Shown: positions 1 through 6,883 of the stretch, piece by piece
Numbering within the stretch: position 1 is the stretch's first letter
Layout: each line of letters begins with the position of its first letter
From: Clostridiales bacterium
GTDB lineage: Bacteria; Bacillota; Clostridia; UBA1381
Assembly: GCA_003453455.1 (NCBI GenBank)
Contig: DMLG01000054.1
Span: 1 to 9,672 of the forward strand
DNA length: 9,672 bases
Direction: 5' to 3'
The notes under the pieces: model-generated
The model's database searches: none
What the model saw: the letters and a program-made list of their open reading frames with translations, nothing else
What the model was told of the DNA's origin: nothing
Position numbers and translations under genes: made by a program

Positions 1-1722
1 ATCATGCAGAATGAATGGGCAGGCGCACAGGCATTTTCGTCATTTGACACATATTTGGCGCCTTTTGTAAAGGCGGACAACCTTACTTATAAAGAGGTAA
101 AACAATGTATTCAGTCCTTCATCTACGGCGTAAATACACCAAGCAGATGGGGAACACAGTCACCATTTACCAATATAACGCTTGACTGGACAGTTCCTAA
201 CGATTTGGCAGAGCTTAATGCAATTGTCGGCGGAAAGGAAATGGACTTTAAGTATAAAGACTGCAAAAAAGAGATGGATATGGTAAACAAGGCGTTTATC
301 GAGATTATGATTGAGGGTGACGCAAACGGCAGAGGTTTCCAATATCCTATCCCGACCTACTCTATAACAAAAGATTTTGACTGGTCTGATACTGAAAATA
401 ACCGTCTTTTGTTTGAGATGACGGCAAAATACGGAACACCGTATTTTTCAAACTATATAAACAGTGATATGGAGCCTTCCGATGTCCGTTCAATGTGTTG
501 CCGTCTGCGCCTTGACCTTCGTGAGCTTCGCAAAAAATCTGGCGGTTTCTTCGGCAGCGGCGAAAGCACAGGTTCTGTCGGTGTTGTTACTATAAATATG
601 CCGAGAATTGCGTATCAGGCAAAGGATAAAGAGGACTTTTATGCTCGTCTTGACAGAATGCTTGATATTGCGGCACGCTCATTAAAGGTTAAGAGAACTG
701 TTATAACAAAGCTTTTGGATAACGGACTGTATCCTTATACAAAGAGGTATCTTGGCACATTTAACAACCACTTCTCAACAATCGGCCTTGTTGGTATGAA
801 TGAGGCGGGACTTAACGCAAATTGGCTCAAAAAGGATATGACGCATAAGGAAACACAGGATTTCACAATCGAGGTTCTAAACCATATGAGAGAGCGTCTT
901 TCCGATTATCAGGAGGAGTACGGAGACCTTTATAACTTAGAGGCAACACCTGCTGAATCAACGGCATATCGCTTAGCAAAGCACGACAAAAAGAGATTTC
1001 CTGATATTATCACAGCAAACGAAAACGGAACGCCTTACTATACAAATTCATCGCATCTTCCTGTTGGATTTACAGAGGATATTTTCTCTGCGCTTGACAT
1101 TCAGGACGAGCTTCAAACACTTTATACATCAGGTACGGTATTCCACGCATTTTTGGGCGAAAAACTGCCTGATTGGAGCGCAGCTGCAAATCTTGTAAGA
1201 AAGATTGCGGAAAATTATAAGCTTCCGTATTACACAATGTCACCGACATATTCGGTATGCAAAAATCACGGCTATATTGCAGGTGAGGTTAGTGTTTGTC
1301 CCGAGTGCGGCGAAAAGACAGAGGTTTACAGCAGAATTACAGGATATTATAGACCTGTTCAGAACTGGAACGACGGAAAAACACAGGAATACAAAGACCG
1401 TAGAACATATGATATTGCAAATTCCAAGCTTACAAGAAACGGTGTAGAGCCGAAAATGGCGGTGGAAGAATCGGCGCCTCAAAAAGCAGCGGACGGAGAT
1501 GCGGTTTATCTTTTCGCAACACCAACTTGTCCTAACTGCAAAATAGCAGGTGTAACGCTTGATAAAGCAGGCGTCGCATACGAGAAAATTTTTGCAAACG
1601 AACAGCCCGAAATGGCGCAGGAATTTGGCATAAAGCAGGCACCAACACTTGTTGTCATTAAAGGCGGCGAAGTTTCAAAGTTTACGGGTGTATCGGATAT
1701 TAAAAAATATATAAATGCATAA
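1..1722 (+). CDS. nrdD: Anaerobic ribonucleoside-triphosphate reductase (class III) with fused C-terminal redoxin domain; 5' end off window
   Basis: Glycyl-radical enzyme that reduces ribonucleotides to deoxyribonucleotides without oxygen, in the cytoplasm. The frame is open to base 1, and class III enzymes are usually longer than the 573 codons seen, so the true start lies upstream and the ATG at 4 is internal. Numbered from that ATG, the substrate-barrel part includes a Met-Cys-Cys-Arg segment (Cys165, Cys166); by family comparison one of these is probably the radical cysteine. A zinc site follows (Cys419, His422, Cys432, Cys435), then the glycyl-radical loop RITGYY with Gly447. After a linker of about 30 residues, residues 499-572 form a glutaredoxin/thioredoxin-like domain with CPNC (509-512) and a cis-Pro motif QAPT (Pro547). 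This suggests dithiol rather than formate as reductant, as reported for thioredoxin-dependent NrdD subtypes. The activase NrdG is not in the window. The stop is 10 bases before the next start. Confidence 0.95.
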   Translation: MMQNEWAGAQAFSSFDTYLAPFVKADNLTYKEVKQCIQSFIYGVNTPSRWGTQSPFTNITLDWTVPNDLAELNAIVGGKEMDFKYKDCKKEMDMVNKAFIEIMIEGDANGRGFQYPIPTYSITKDFDWSDTENNRLLFEMTAKYGTPYFSNYINSDMEPSDVRSMCCRLRLDLRELRKKSGGFFGSGESTGSVGVVTINMPRIAYQAKDKEDFYARLDRMLDIAARSLKVKRTVITKLLDNGLYPYTKRYLGTFNNHFSTIGLVGMNEAGLNANWLKKDMTHKETQDFTIEVLNHMRERLSDYQEEYGDLYNLEATPAESTAYRLAKHDKKRFPDIITANENGTPYYTNSSHLPVGFTEDIFSALDIQDELQTLYTSGTVFHAFLGEKLPDWSAAANLVRKIAENYKLPYYTMSPTYSVCKNHGYIAGEVSVCPECGEKTEVYSRITGYYRPVQNWNDGKTQEYKDRRTYDIANSKLTRNGVEPKMAVEESAPQKAADGDAVYLFATPTCPNCKIAGVTLDKAGVAYEKIFANEQPEMAQEFGIKQAPTLVVIKGGEVSKFTGVSDIKKYINA

Positions 1723-1727
1723 GGAAG
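1721..1727 (+). promoter_or_regulatory. Ribosome binding site deciding the start of the thioredoxin-reductase-like gene
   Basis: AAGGAAG lies 5 bases before the ATG at 1733. An in-frame ATG at 1715 overlaps the nrdD stop but would place this site inside the coding region and add six residues before the flavoprotein core. The 1733 start is therefore preferred. Confidence 0.75.
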
Positions 1728-1732
1728 AAACT

Positions 1733-2632
1733 ATGTACGATATTATTATAATCGGCGGCGGCCCTGCGGGGCTGACCGCCGCTCTGTACGCTTTAAGAGC
1801 AAATAAAAAGGTTCTTGTAATAGAAAAGGAGACCTTTGGGGGACAGATAACTTTCTCGCCAAAGGTAGAAAATATACCGGGCTTTACCGAGCTTTCGGGA
1901 AATGAATTTGCCGAAAAACTTGTAGAACAGGTGCTTTATCAAGGTGCGGATGTGGAATCAGCCGAGGTATTAAAGGTAGAGGACAGCGAAGTTAAAAAGG
2001 TATTAACCGATAGCGGCGAATTTTCGGCAAAAGCCGTAATTGTTGCAACAGGCGCAAAACATCGCCTTTTGGGACTTTCTGACGAGGAAAAATTTATAGG
2101 CGAAGGCATATCCTTTTGTGCTGTTTGCGATGGTGCATTTTATATGGATAAGACTGTTGCCGTAATCGGTGGCGGAAATTCTGCACTCCAAGAGGCAATA
2201 CTGCTTTCCGACCTTGCAAAAAAGGTATATATTGTTCAAAATCTTGACTTTTTAACAGGAGAAAAGAAACTTCAAGAACAATTAAAAGGAAATGTTGAAG
2301 TGATTTTAGGAAATGTAGTCACAAAATATTTGGGAGACAACGAAATAAGCGGAATACGAATAAAAAATGAAAAAGACGGGCAAGAGAGAGAGCTTTTAGT
2401 TGACGGCGTATTTTTGGCTGTGGGATTAGTTCCGCAAAATGACGCATTTTCAAATATTTTGGAGCTTGATGAACGCGGATATGCAAAGGCGGATACCGAC
2501 CTGAACGGGAAACTGCGCGGTATTTTCGTTGCAGGTGATTGCAGGCAAAAGAAAATAAGGCAGGTTACAACAGCGGCGTCTGACGGTGCAATAGCGGCAC
2601 TTAGCGCCTGCGAGTATATAGACGCACTTTAA
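1733..2632 (+). CDS. Thioredoxin-reductase-like FAD flavoprotein with atypical pyridine-nucleotide site
   Basis: A 299-residue low-molecular-weight thioredoxin reductase fold, expected to pass electrons through FAD and a cysteine pair to a redoxin. Visible motifs are the N-terminal FAD site GGGPAG (8-13), the redox pair CAVC (Cys129, Cys132), the second nucleotide site GGGNSA (146-151), and the C-terminal FAD motif AGDCR (267-271). Length is close to the E. coli TrxB class. The usual HRRxxxR motif that binds the 2'-phosphate of NADPH is replaced by QNLDFLT (169-175). The donor may therefore be NADH, ferredoxin or another carrier; this is inference. The gene starts 10 bases after nrdD, whose product carries its own CxxC redoxin domain, so that domain is the likely partner. 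It could alternatively serve a separate thioredoxin elsewhere. The symbol trxB is avoided because of the altered site. Confidence 0.9.
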   Translation: MYDIIIIGGGPAGLTAALYALRANKKVLVIEKETFGGQITFSPKVENIPGFTELSGNEFAEKLVEQVLYQGADVESAEVLKVEDSEVKKVLTDSGEFSAKAVIVATGAKHRLLGLSDEEKFIGEGISFCAVCDGAFYMDKTVAVIGGGNSALQEAILLSDLAKKVYIVQNLDFLTGEKKLQEQLKGNVEVILGNVVTKYLGDNEISGIRIKNEKDGQERELLVDGVFLAVGLVPQNDAFSNILELDERGYAKADTDLNGKLRGIFVAGDCRQKKIRQVTTAASDGAIAALSACEYIDAL

Positions 2633-2633
2633 G

Positions 2634-2639
2634 AAGGAG
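2634..2639 (+). promoter_or_regulatory. Ribosome binding site of the acyltransferase-like gene
   Basis: AAGGAG lies 7 bases before the ATG at 2647 and 2 bases after the preceding stop codon. It fixes this start and fits co-transcription with the upstream gene. Confidence 0.7.
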
Positions 2640-2646
2640 ATTAGTT

Positions 2647-3513
2647 ATGAGCAAAAAACGCAGATTAGGTGACAGGCGCGACGGGGTGCTATTAAAAAAT
2701 CTTGATGCAATGCATTTTATAATGCCTGTTATTTTTCCTAACAGATGCGATAATGAGGCGTTTGTTTCGGAAAGGATAGACCTGACGAATTTAAGCAAAT
2801 ATCTTGAAAAAAAGAATTCACAAAACCCCGAATATAAGTATAATCTCTTTCAGGCGATAGTTACGGCAATATTAAAAACAGTAACCCTGCGCCCCAAAAT
2901 GAATAGGTTTATTGCAAATAATAATCTGTACCAGAGAAATGAAGTTAGCGCGTCTTTTGTAATAAAGAAGCAGTTTACCGATTCCAGTGAAGAGGGACTC
3001 GCTTTTATTCATGCAAAAGATAGCTACAATATTGACGATGTTCATAATGAAATATACCGTCAGGTAACATATTGCAGAACGGGTGATAATAAAGACTCAA
3101 CAACTGAGGTTATGGAGATATTTAATAAGCTCCCACGCACCCTTTCAAAGGCAATAATTAAGTTTTTCTGTATTTTAGAACGGCACGGAAAAATTCCTGC
3201 ATCCTTTGTTGAAACCGACCCTTACTATTCTTCGGTAATTCTATCGAATTTAGGTTCAATAAAGCTTCATTCAGGGTATCATCACCTGACTAATTGGGGC
3301 ACAACTTCTGTTTTTGTTATTGTCGGAGAGAGGAAAAAGCGTCCGTTTTATGATGAAAACGGAAATGTCACAATGCGTGACAGTGTGGATTTGGGATTTA
3401 CGGTAGATGAGCGCATTGCTGACGGATATTACTTTTCAAAAACAATAAAACTTTTTAAGGACATTTTAGAAAACCCAGAGATTTTGGAGAAACCGCTTGC
3501 CGAGGAGGTATGA
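2647..3513 (+). CDS. Stand-alone E2/CAT-fold acyltransferase-like protein
   Basis: A 288-residue protein resembling the catalytic domain of 2-oxoacid dehydrogenase E2 subunits and chloramphenicol acetyltransferase. Support comes from an N-terminal strand NEAFVSERIDLTNLSKYL, a central LSNLGSI segment (E2 enzymes have ISNLG), the NWGTTSVFVIVGE stretch near the position of the E2 NPPQAAILAVG strand, and a C-terminal ERIADGYYF segment matching the HxxxDG active site. There is no lipoyl or subunit-binding domain, and no E1 or E3 gene nearby, so it is not a classical complex subunit. The catalytic His aligns with Glu255 while Asp259-Gly260 are kept, so normal CoA acyl transfer is doubtful unless the chemistry differs. 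The neighbouring acyl ligase (6-base gap) suggests an acyl-thioester or acyl-adenylate substrate; this is inference. Two short hydrophobic stretches are present, but no clear membrane anchor. Confidence 0.75.
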   Translation: MSKKRRLGDRRDGVLLKNLDAMHFIMPVIFPNRCDNEAFVSERIDLTNLSKYLEKKNSQNPEYKYNLFQAIVTAILKTVTLRPKMNRFIANNNLYQRNEVSASFVIKKQFTDSSEEGLAFIHAKDSYNIDDVHNEIYRQVTYCRTGDNKDSTTEVMEIFNKLPRTLSKAIIKFFCILERHGKIPASFVETDPYYSSVILSNLGSIKLHSGYHHLTNWGTTSVFVIVGERKKRPFYDENGNVTMRDSVDLGFTVDERIADGYYFSKTIKLFKDILENPEILEKPLAEEV

Positions 3514-3519
3514 AGCAGT

Positions 3520-5226
3520 ATGAGTATGATTGTAAAGACCCCGTGGATAACCTCGCTTGGCAATATCCCTGAGCATTTGGAGTATTTTGACGGCTCGATG
3601 TTTGAGATGGTTGAAAAAATAGCAGAAAAATACCCCAATAATATCGCTTTTGATTTTATGGGGCGCTCCACAACCTACCAAAAGCTTGCAGAGGGCGTGA
3701 AAAAGTGTGCAAAGGCGCTTAAAACCATAGGCGTTAGGGAAAATGACAGAGTTACGATTGCTATGCCCAACTGTCCGCAGGCAATTTATGCCTTTTATGC
3801 GGTAAATCTTGTGGGTGCTGTTGCAAATATGATTCATCCGCTTTCAGCAGAGAAGGAAATAGAGTTTTTCTTAAACGAATCACAAAGCGTGACAGCCTTA
3901 ACTCTTGACCAATTCTACGGCAAATTTGAGGCAATACGCCATAATACAAAGCTTACAAATATCATCATTGCAAGCGTTAAAGATGAGCTTTCAAAGCCAA
4001 TCAAGGCAGGATATATGCTGACAGAGGGACGAAAAATTCAGAAAATACCGCAGGACGCACCTATCATTCGCTGGAATGATTTTATGAAGCTTTCGAAGTG
4101 CTGTTTTTATAATTATAAAGTAAATAAAAAAGCCGATGACCCTGCGGTTATCCTCTATTCGGGCGGCACAACGGGGACTACCAAGGGAATTGTTTTAACT
4201 AACAAGAATTTTAATGCACTTTCCGAGCAGGTAATCGGAGCAAATCCTATGTTTATGGTAGGCGACAGAATGCTTGCGGCTATGCCGCTTTTCCACGGAT
4301 TTGGACTTGGAGTGTGTATTCATGCAATGCTTTCGCACGGCGGAAGGTGCGTTTTAGTGCCGAGATTTACCGCAAAAAGTTATGCAAAACTTATAACTAA
4401 ATATAAATGTAATTTTATAGCAGGTGTTCCTACGCTTTATGAGGCGATTTTGCGACTTCCTAATATGGCGAGGGCGGATTTGAGCAGTTTAAAAGGAGTA
4501 TTTTCGGGCGGAGATTCGTTATCGGCAGGGCTTGCAAAAAGGTTTAACGCCTTTTTGGCGGAGCATAAAAGCACGGTGAGAATTCGTGAGGGCTACGGTA
4601 CAACAGAAACGGTAAATGCCTGCTGTCTTATGCCGTATCACATCTTTAAGGAGGGAAGTATCGGTATTCCGCTTCCTGACACATATATAAAGATTGTAAG
4701 GCCCGATACCGAAATTGAGCTTCCGTACGGCGAAGAGGGTGAAATTCTGATTTCCGGACCTACTGTTATGAGCGGATATCTTAATAATAGCGAGGAAACG
4801 GCAAAAGCCTTGCGCACCCATGCAGACGGACGCGTTTGGGTATATACAGGCGATTTGGGAACAATGGATAATGAGGGCTTTGTATATTTCCATTCAAGGG
4901 CTAAAAGAATGATAATTTCATCAGGTTACAATGTGTACCCTTTGCAAATAGAAAATATTTTAAATGCGCATAAATTCGTAGATTCTTGCTGCGTCGTAGG
5001 AATTCCCGACGCGTACAAAATGCAGAAGGTAAAGGCTTTTGTTGTTTTAAAGCAGGGAGTGCCGCAAAATGATGAAACAAAAAACGAGCTTTTTGCGTAT
5101 TGCCGAAAGAATATTGCAAAGTATGCAATGCCGCGTGAAATAGAGTTTATCGAAAGCCTGCCAAAAACGGCTATTGGTAAGGTCGATTACAGAAAACTCG
5201 AAAAGGAAGAAACTGCGGTAGTATAA
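3520..5226 (+). CDS. AMP-forming acyl-CoA ligase (long-chain fatty-acid ligase-like)
   Basis: A 568-residue member of the ANL adenylating superfamily that activates a carboxylic acid with ATP and usually joins it to CoA. Core motifs are in order: phosphate-binding loop SGGTTGTTKG (214-223), GYGTTET (358-364), TGDLG (443-447) with the ribose-binding Asp445, the hinge region around Arg460 and SSGYNVYP, and the C-terminal PKTAIGK with catalytic Lys554. The extra glycine in the first motif resembles FadD-type fatty-acid ligases rather than acetyl-CoA synthetases. Length fits. No carrier-protein domain is attached, so it is not a peptide-synthetase module. The start at 3520 lies 6 bases after the previous stop, with GAGGAGG at 3502-3508 embedded in the last codons of the previous gene; the 11-base spacing is somewhat long. 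The substrate cannot be told from sequence. It probably works with the preceding acyltransferase-like protein. Confidence 0.9.
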   Translation: MSMIVKTPWITSLGNIPEHLEYFDGSMFEMVEKIAEKYPNNIAFDFMGRSTTYQKLAEGVKKCAKALKTIGVRENDRVTIAMPNCPQAIYAFYAVNLVGAVANMIHPLSAEKEIEFFLNESQSVTALTLDQFYGKFEAIRHNTKLTNIIIASVKDELSKPIKAGYMLTEGRKIQKIPQDAPIIRWNDFMKLSKCCFYNYKVNKKADDPAVILYSGGTTGTTKGIVLTNKNFNALSEQVIGANPMFMVGDRMLAAMPLFHGFGLGVCIHAMLSHGGRCVLVPRFTAKSYAKLITKYKCNFIAGVPTLYEAILRLPNMARADLSSLKGVFSGGDSLSAGLAKRFNAFLAEHKSTVRIREGYGTTETVNACCLMPYHIFKEGSIGIPLPDTYIKIVRPDTEIELPYGEEGEILISGPTVMSGYLNNSEETAKALRTHADGRVWVYTGDLGTMDNEGFVYFHSRAKRMIISSGYNVYPLQIENILNAHKFVDSCCVVGIPDAYKMQKVKAFVVLKQGVPQNDETKNELFAYCRKNIAKYAMPREIEFIESLPKTAIGKVDYRKLEKEETAVV

Positions 5227-5246
5227 CAGGCTTTTTACCAGCATAT

Positions 5247-5275
5247 GTTACACTTTCCAAAATATCTCATAAAAT
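5247..5275 (+). promoter_or_regulatory. Weak candidate promoter for the amidase gene
   Basis: GTTACA (5247-5252) and TAAAAT (5270-5275) are separated by 17 bases. The -10 box matches well and the -35 box moderately. Transcription would begin near 5281, essentially at the ribosome binding site, giving a leader of about 14 bases, so the call is uncertain. Confidence 0.25.
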
Positions 5276-5294
5276 AGTAAAGGGTGATAATTTT

Positions 5295-5780
5295 ATGAGA
5301 TATGATAGAGTTGCGGCGGTGGCATACGCAAATAGGTGGGCATATTTTAGAAATCCTGAATTTTTTGATTTTTCTGACCTTGGCGGAGATTGCACAAATT
5401 TTGCATCGCAGTGCCTTTTTGCAGGCTCGGGAGTTATGAATTACACGCCAACTTTTGGCTGGTATTATATAAACGCGTCCAATCGTACAGCTTCTTGGAC
5501 GGGCGTGGAATATTTATATAACTTCCTTGTAAACAACAGAGGACCCGGACCGCAAGGTGAAGAGGTTGAGCTTAAAAGGATTATGGCAGGCGATATTGTC
5601 CAGCTGAAATTCAAAGAAGGACCCGATTTTAATCATTCTCCGGTAGTTGTGGACGCAGGCGACGGAACACCTGAAACGGTGCTTGTGGCCGCACACAGTA
5701 TTGACAGCAACTGCCGTCCTATTTCCAGTTATTCCTATCGCGGAATACGGCCGATACACATATATAATGTGGGGACTTAA
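5295..5780 (+). CDS. Putative amidase (Amidase_6 family), cytoplasmic-looking
   Basis: A 161-residue protein matching the putative amidase domain family (PF12671) by its typical run: a YDRVAAVAYANRWA start, then GGDCTNFASQC, then MNYTPTFGWYY and SWTGVEYLYNF. The likely catalytic pair is Cys33 in GGDCTN and a His in FNHSPVVV (His114), with His134 in AAHSIDS as another candidate, as in papain-like NlpC/CHAP relatives. The family is thought to cleave amide bonds, possibly in peptidoglycan peptides; the substrate is unknown. The domain fills the whole protein. There is no signal peptide, membrane segment or cell-wall-binding repeat, which is odd for a wall hydrolase. The start is supported by AAAGGGTG at 5279-5286 with 8-base spacing. 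It begins 68 bases after the ligase and may have its own promoter or be the last gene of that run. Confidence 0.85.
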   Translation: MRYDRVAAVAYANRWAYFRNPEFFDFSDLGGDCTNFASQCLFAGSGVMNYTPTFGWYYINASNRTASWTGVEYLYNFLVNNRGPGPQGEEVELKRIMAGDIVQLKFKEGPDFNHSPVVVDAGDGTPETVLVAAHSIDSNCRPISSYSYRGIRPIHIYNVGT

Positions 5781-6095
5781 AAAATATTGCGGTATTGCTT
5801 CCCGGTGCCGGGGACAGATACCTTTTAATAACTCTTTTTGGAGAATAGATGTAAAATCAATTAAAAAAGCTGTTTCACTTTTCGTGAAACAGCTTTTTTG
5901 CCCCGCACAGACCGTAAACAAGACCTGATTTCTTACCTGCATAAGCAGGTGGGTTATCTTATTTTTGCATTATATGTCCACTGGCAGTTCCAAAAGGAAA
6001 AGGAGGCGTATATGCCGCAAAAAGATATTGATATCCCGTATATAATTTGTTGGTAAAAAATATAGGCTTAATACGAGAATTGCAGGGTATAAAAA
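5781..6095. other. Intergenic region between convergent genes, with one terminator and a mini-ORF
   Basis: This 315-base stretch contains no recognisable protein gene. It holds a perfect terminator hairpin (5863-5899), a smaller hairpin ACCTGC/GCAGGT (5935-5950, 4-base loop) followed by a loosely T-rich stretch, and a strong AGGAGG (6001-6006) placed 5 bases before an ATG at 6012. That ATG opens only 14 codons (stop 6054-6056). The same frame is open from 5865, but without another ATG and through the hairpin, so it is more likely chance or a decayed remnant than a gene. No homology was recognised. Confidence 0.6.
5863..5899. terminator. Bidirectional intrinsic terminator, 16-bp perfect stem
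   Basis: The stem pairs 5863-5878 with 5884-5899 without mismatch, around a 5-base loop (TTTTC). The core GCTGTTTCAC/GTGAAACAGC is flanked by six A and six T, so it can work in both directions. It lies 83 bases after the amidase stop on the + strand and about 200 bases after the DUF1292 stop on the - strand, and probably ends both transcripts. Confidence 0.9.
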
Positions 6096-6368
6096 CTAAT
6101 TATCTTCCTCGTCAAATTCTTCATCACGGCGGACAAATTCATCAAATGCTGCCTGTAACTCCGCCTCATCGTCTATCGAAATGAGCTCTGCGTCATCACC
6201 CTCACCTTCAACGCGCATAATTACAACTTCATCTGATTCCTCTGTGCTTCCCTCAATAACTTCAATCAGCGCGAAATAGGTCTTTCCGTTAAATTCATAG
6301 ACATCATAAACCATAAACTCTGCGGGATTACCCTGTTCGTCTTCTAAAATCAAAATATTATCTTCCAT
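6096..6368 (-). CDS. DUF1292 family protein (YrzB-like)
   Basis: A 90-residue, strongly acidic protein matching DUF1292 by its start (ILILEDEQGNPAEFMVYDVY), the NGKTYFALIEV strand, the EVVIMRVE strand and an acidic tail. Length is normal for the family, whose function is unknown. In Bacillus and many Clostridia it sits directly downstream of the RuvX gene, as here, which supports the call. The start has AGGAG at 6376-6380 with 7-base spacing. A 54-base gap separates it from ruvX and contains a near-consensus promoter, so it can be expressed independently of ruvX as well as with it. No signal peptide or membrane segment is seen. Confidence 0.88.
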   Translation of the reverse strand: MEDNILILEDEQGNPAEFMVYDVYEFNGKTYFALIEVIEGSTEESDEVVIMRVEGEGDDAELISIDDEAELQAAFDEFVRRDEEFDEEDN

Positions 6369-6397
6369 CGTTTTTCTCCTAAACTGTTTTATTTGAT

Positions 6398-6426
6398 ATT
6401 TTAATACATATAAAAAGATATGTCAA
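6398..6426 (-). promoter_or_regulatory. Near-consensus sigma-70-type promoter for the DUF1292 gene, overlapping the ruvX stop
   Basis: On the - strand, a perfect -35 box TTGACA (6426-6421) and a -10 box TAAAAT (6403-6398) are separated by exactly 17 bases. The TGA inside TTGACA is the ruvX stop codon. Transcription would start near 6391, giving a leader of about 23 bases that contains the ribosome binding site. Confidence 0.75.
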
Positions 6427-6833
6427 CTGTTTTTTTGCATATAGCCTTCAAGAATAAGGCAAGCAGAAACCGTATCAATGACATTTTTTCGCGCCTTTTT
6501 AAAGGTTCCTGTTTCGGTCAGAAACCTTGCTGCACCTACTGTCGTGAGCCGTTCATCCCAGAAGTCGATTTCTCCGCCATAAATGCTTTTTAAATTTTCC
6601 GCAAATTCATATGTTGCATCTGCACGAAAGCCGAGACTTCCATCCATATTTTTTGGAAGTCCGATAACTATTTTTTCGGGTAAATAATCATCAATTATCT
6701 TTTTTAATTCAAGAAGCAGTTTTTCGATGCCTTTGTTTTTTATCGTTCCTATGCCTTGTGCAGTAATTCCGAGTGGATCGCATTTAGCAATGCCAACACG
6801 AGAATCTCCATAGTCAATTCCTATTATACGCAT
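6423..6833 (-). CDS. ruvX: Holliday junction resolvase-like protein RuvX (YqgF/YrrK)
   Basis: A 136-residue RNase H-fold nuclease of the YqgF family, associated with Holliday junction resolution and with pre-16S rRNA 5' end processing in some bacteria. Visible motifs are GIDYGDSRVGIA with catalytic Asp7, VIGLPKNMDGS (56-66), DERLTT with Asp93-Glu94, and Asp120 in NVIDTVSACLILEGYM; together these give the acidic metal-binding set. Length is typical (about 138). The start has AAGGAG at 6841-6846 with 7-base spacing. In many Firmicutes the gene follows an ireB (yrzL) gene and precedes DUF1292. Here the DUF1292 neighbour is kept, but the upstream side is a divergent PqqD-like gene, so the usual upstream partner is absent from this locus. 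Confidence 0.93.
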   Translation of the reverse strand: MRIIGIDYGDSRVGIAKCDPLGITAQGIGTIKNKGIEKLLLELKKIIDDYLPEKIVIGLPKNMDGSLGFRADATYEFAENLKSIYGGEIDFWDERLTTVGAARFLTETGTFKKARKNVIDTVSACLILEGYMQKNS

Positions 6834-6852
6834 AATATTTCTCCTTATTCAA

Positions 6853-6881
6853 AGCATATCACATAAGCCTTTAAAAGTCAA
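6853..6881 (-). promoter_or_regulatory. Candidate promoter for ruvX with extended -10
   Basis: On the - strand, TTGACT (6881-6876) and TATGCT (6858-6853) are separated by 17 bases, with TG one base before the -10 box. The predicted start near 6846 falls at the ribosome binding site, giving a leader of only about 13 bases. Confidence 0.6.
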
Positions 6882-6883
6882 CC

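Noticed and set aside
1715..1732. Earlier ATG at 1715 as the start of the thioredoxin-reductase-like gene
   Set aside because: It overlaps the nrdD stop, has no ribosome binding site at the right distance, and adds residues before the FAD strand. The ATG at 1733 has AAGGAAG 5 bases upstream.
2647..3513. Subunit of a pyruvate or branched-chain dehydrogenase complex
   Set aside because: There is no lipoyl domain, no subunit-binding domain, no catalytic His and no E1 or E3 genes nearby.
5647..5928. 93-residue ORF overlapping the amidase gene in another frame
   Set aside because: It overlaps the amidase for half its length, runs through the terminator hairpin, and shows no family features.
5514..5942. 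142-residue ORF on the minus strand opposite the amidase
   Set aside because: Antisense to a clear gene, crosses the terminator, and its composition is that of a shadow frame.
5935..5950. Second hairpin ACCTGC/GCAGGT as a terminator
   Set aside because: The stem is only 6 bp and is followed by GGG and a broken T-run, so termination would be weak.
5865..6056. 63-codon open frame ending at 6054 as a longer gene
   Set aside because: It has no ATG before 6012, begins inside a terminator stem, and has no ribosome binding site near possible alternative starts.
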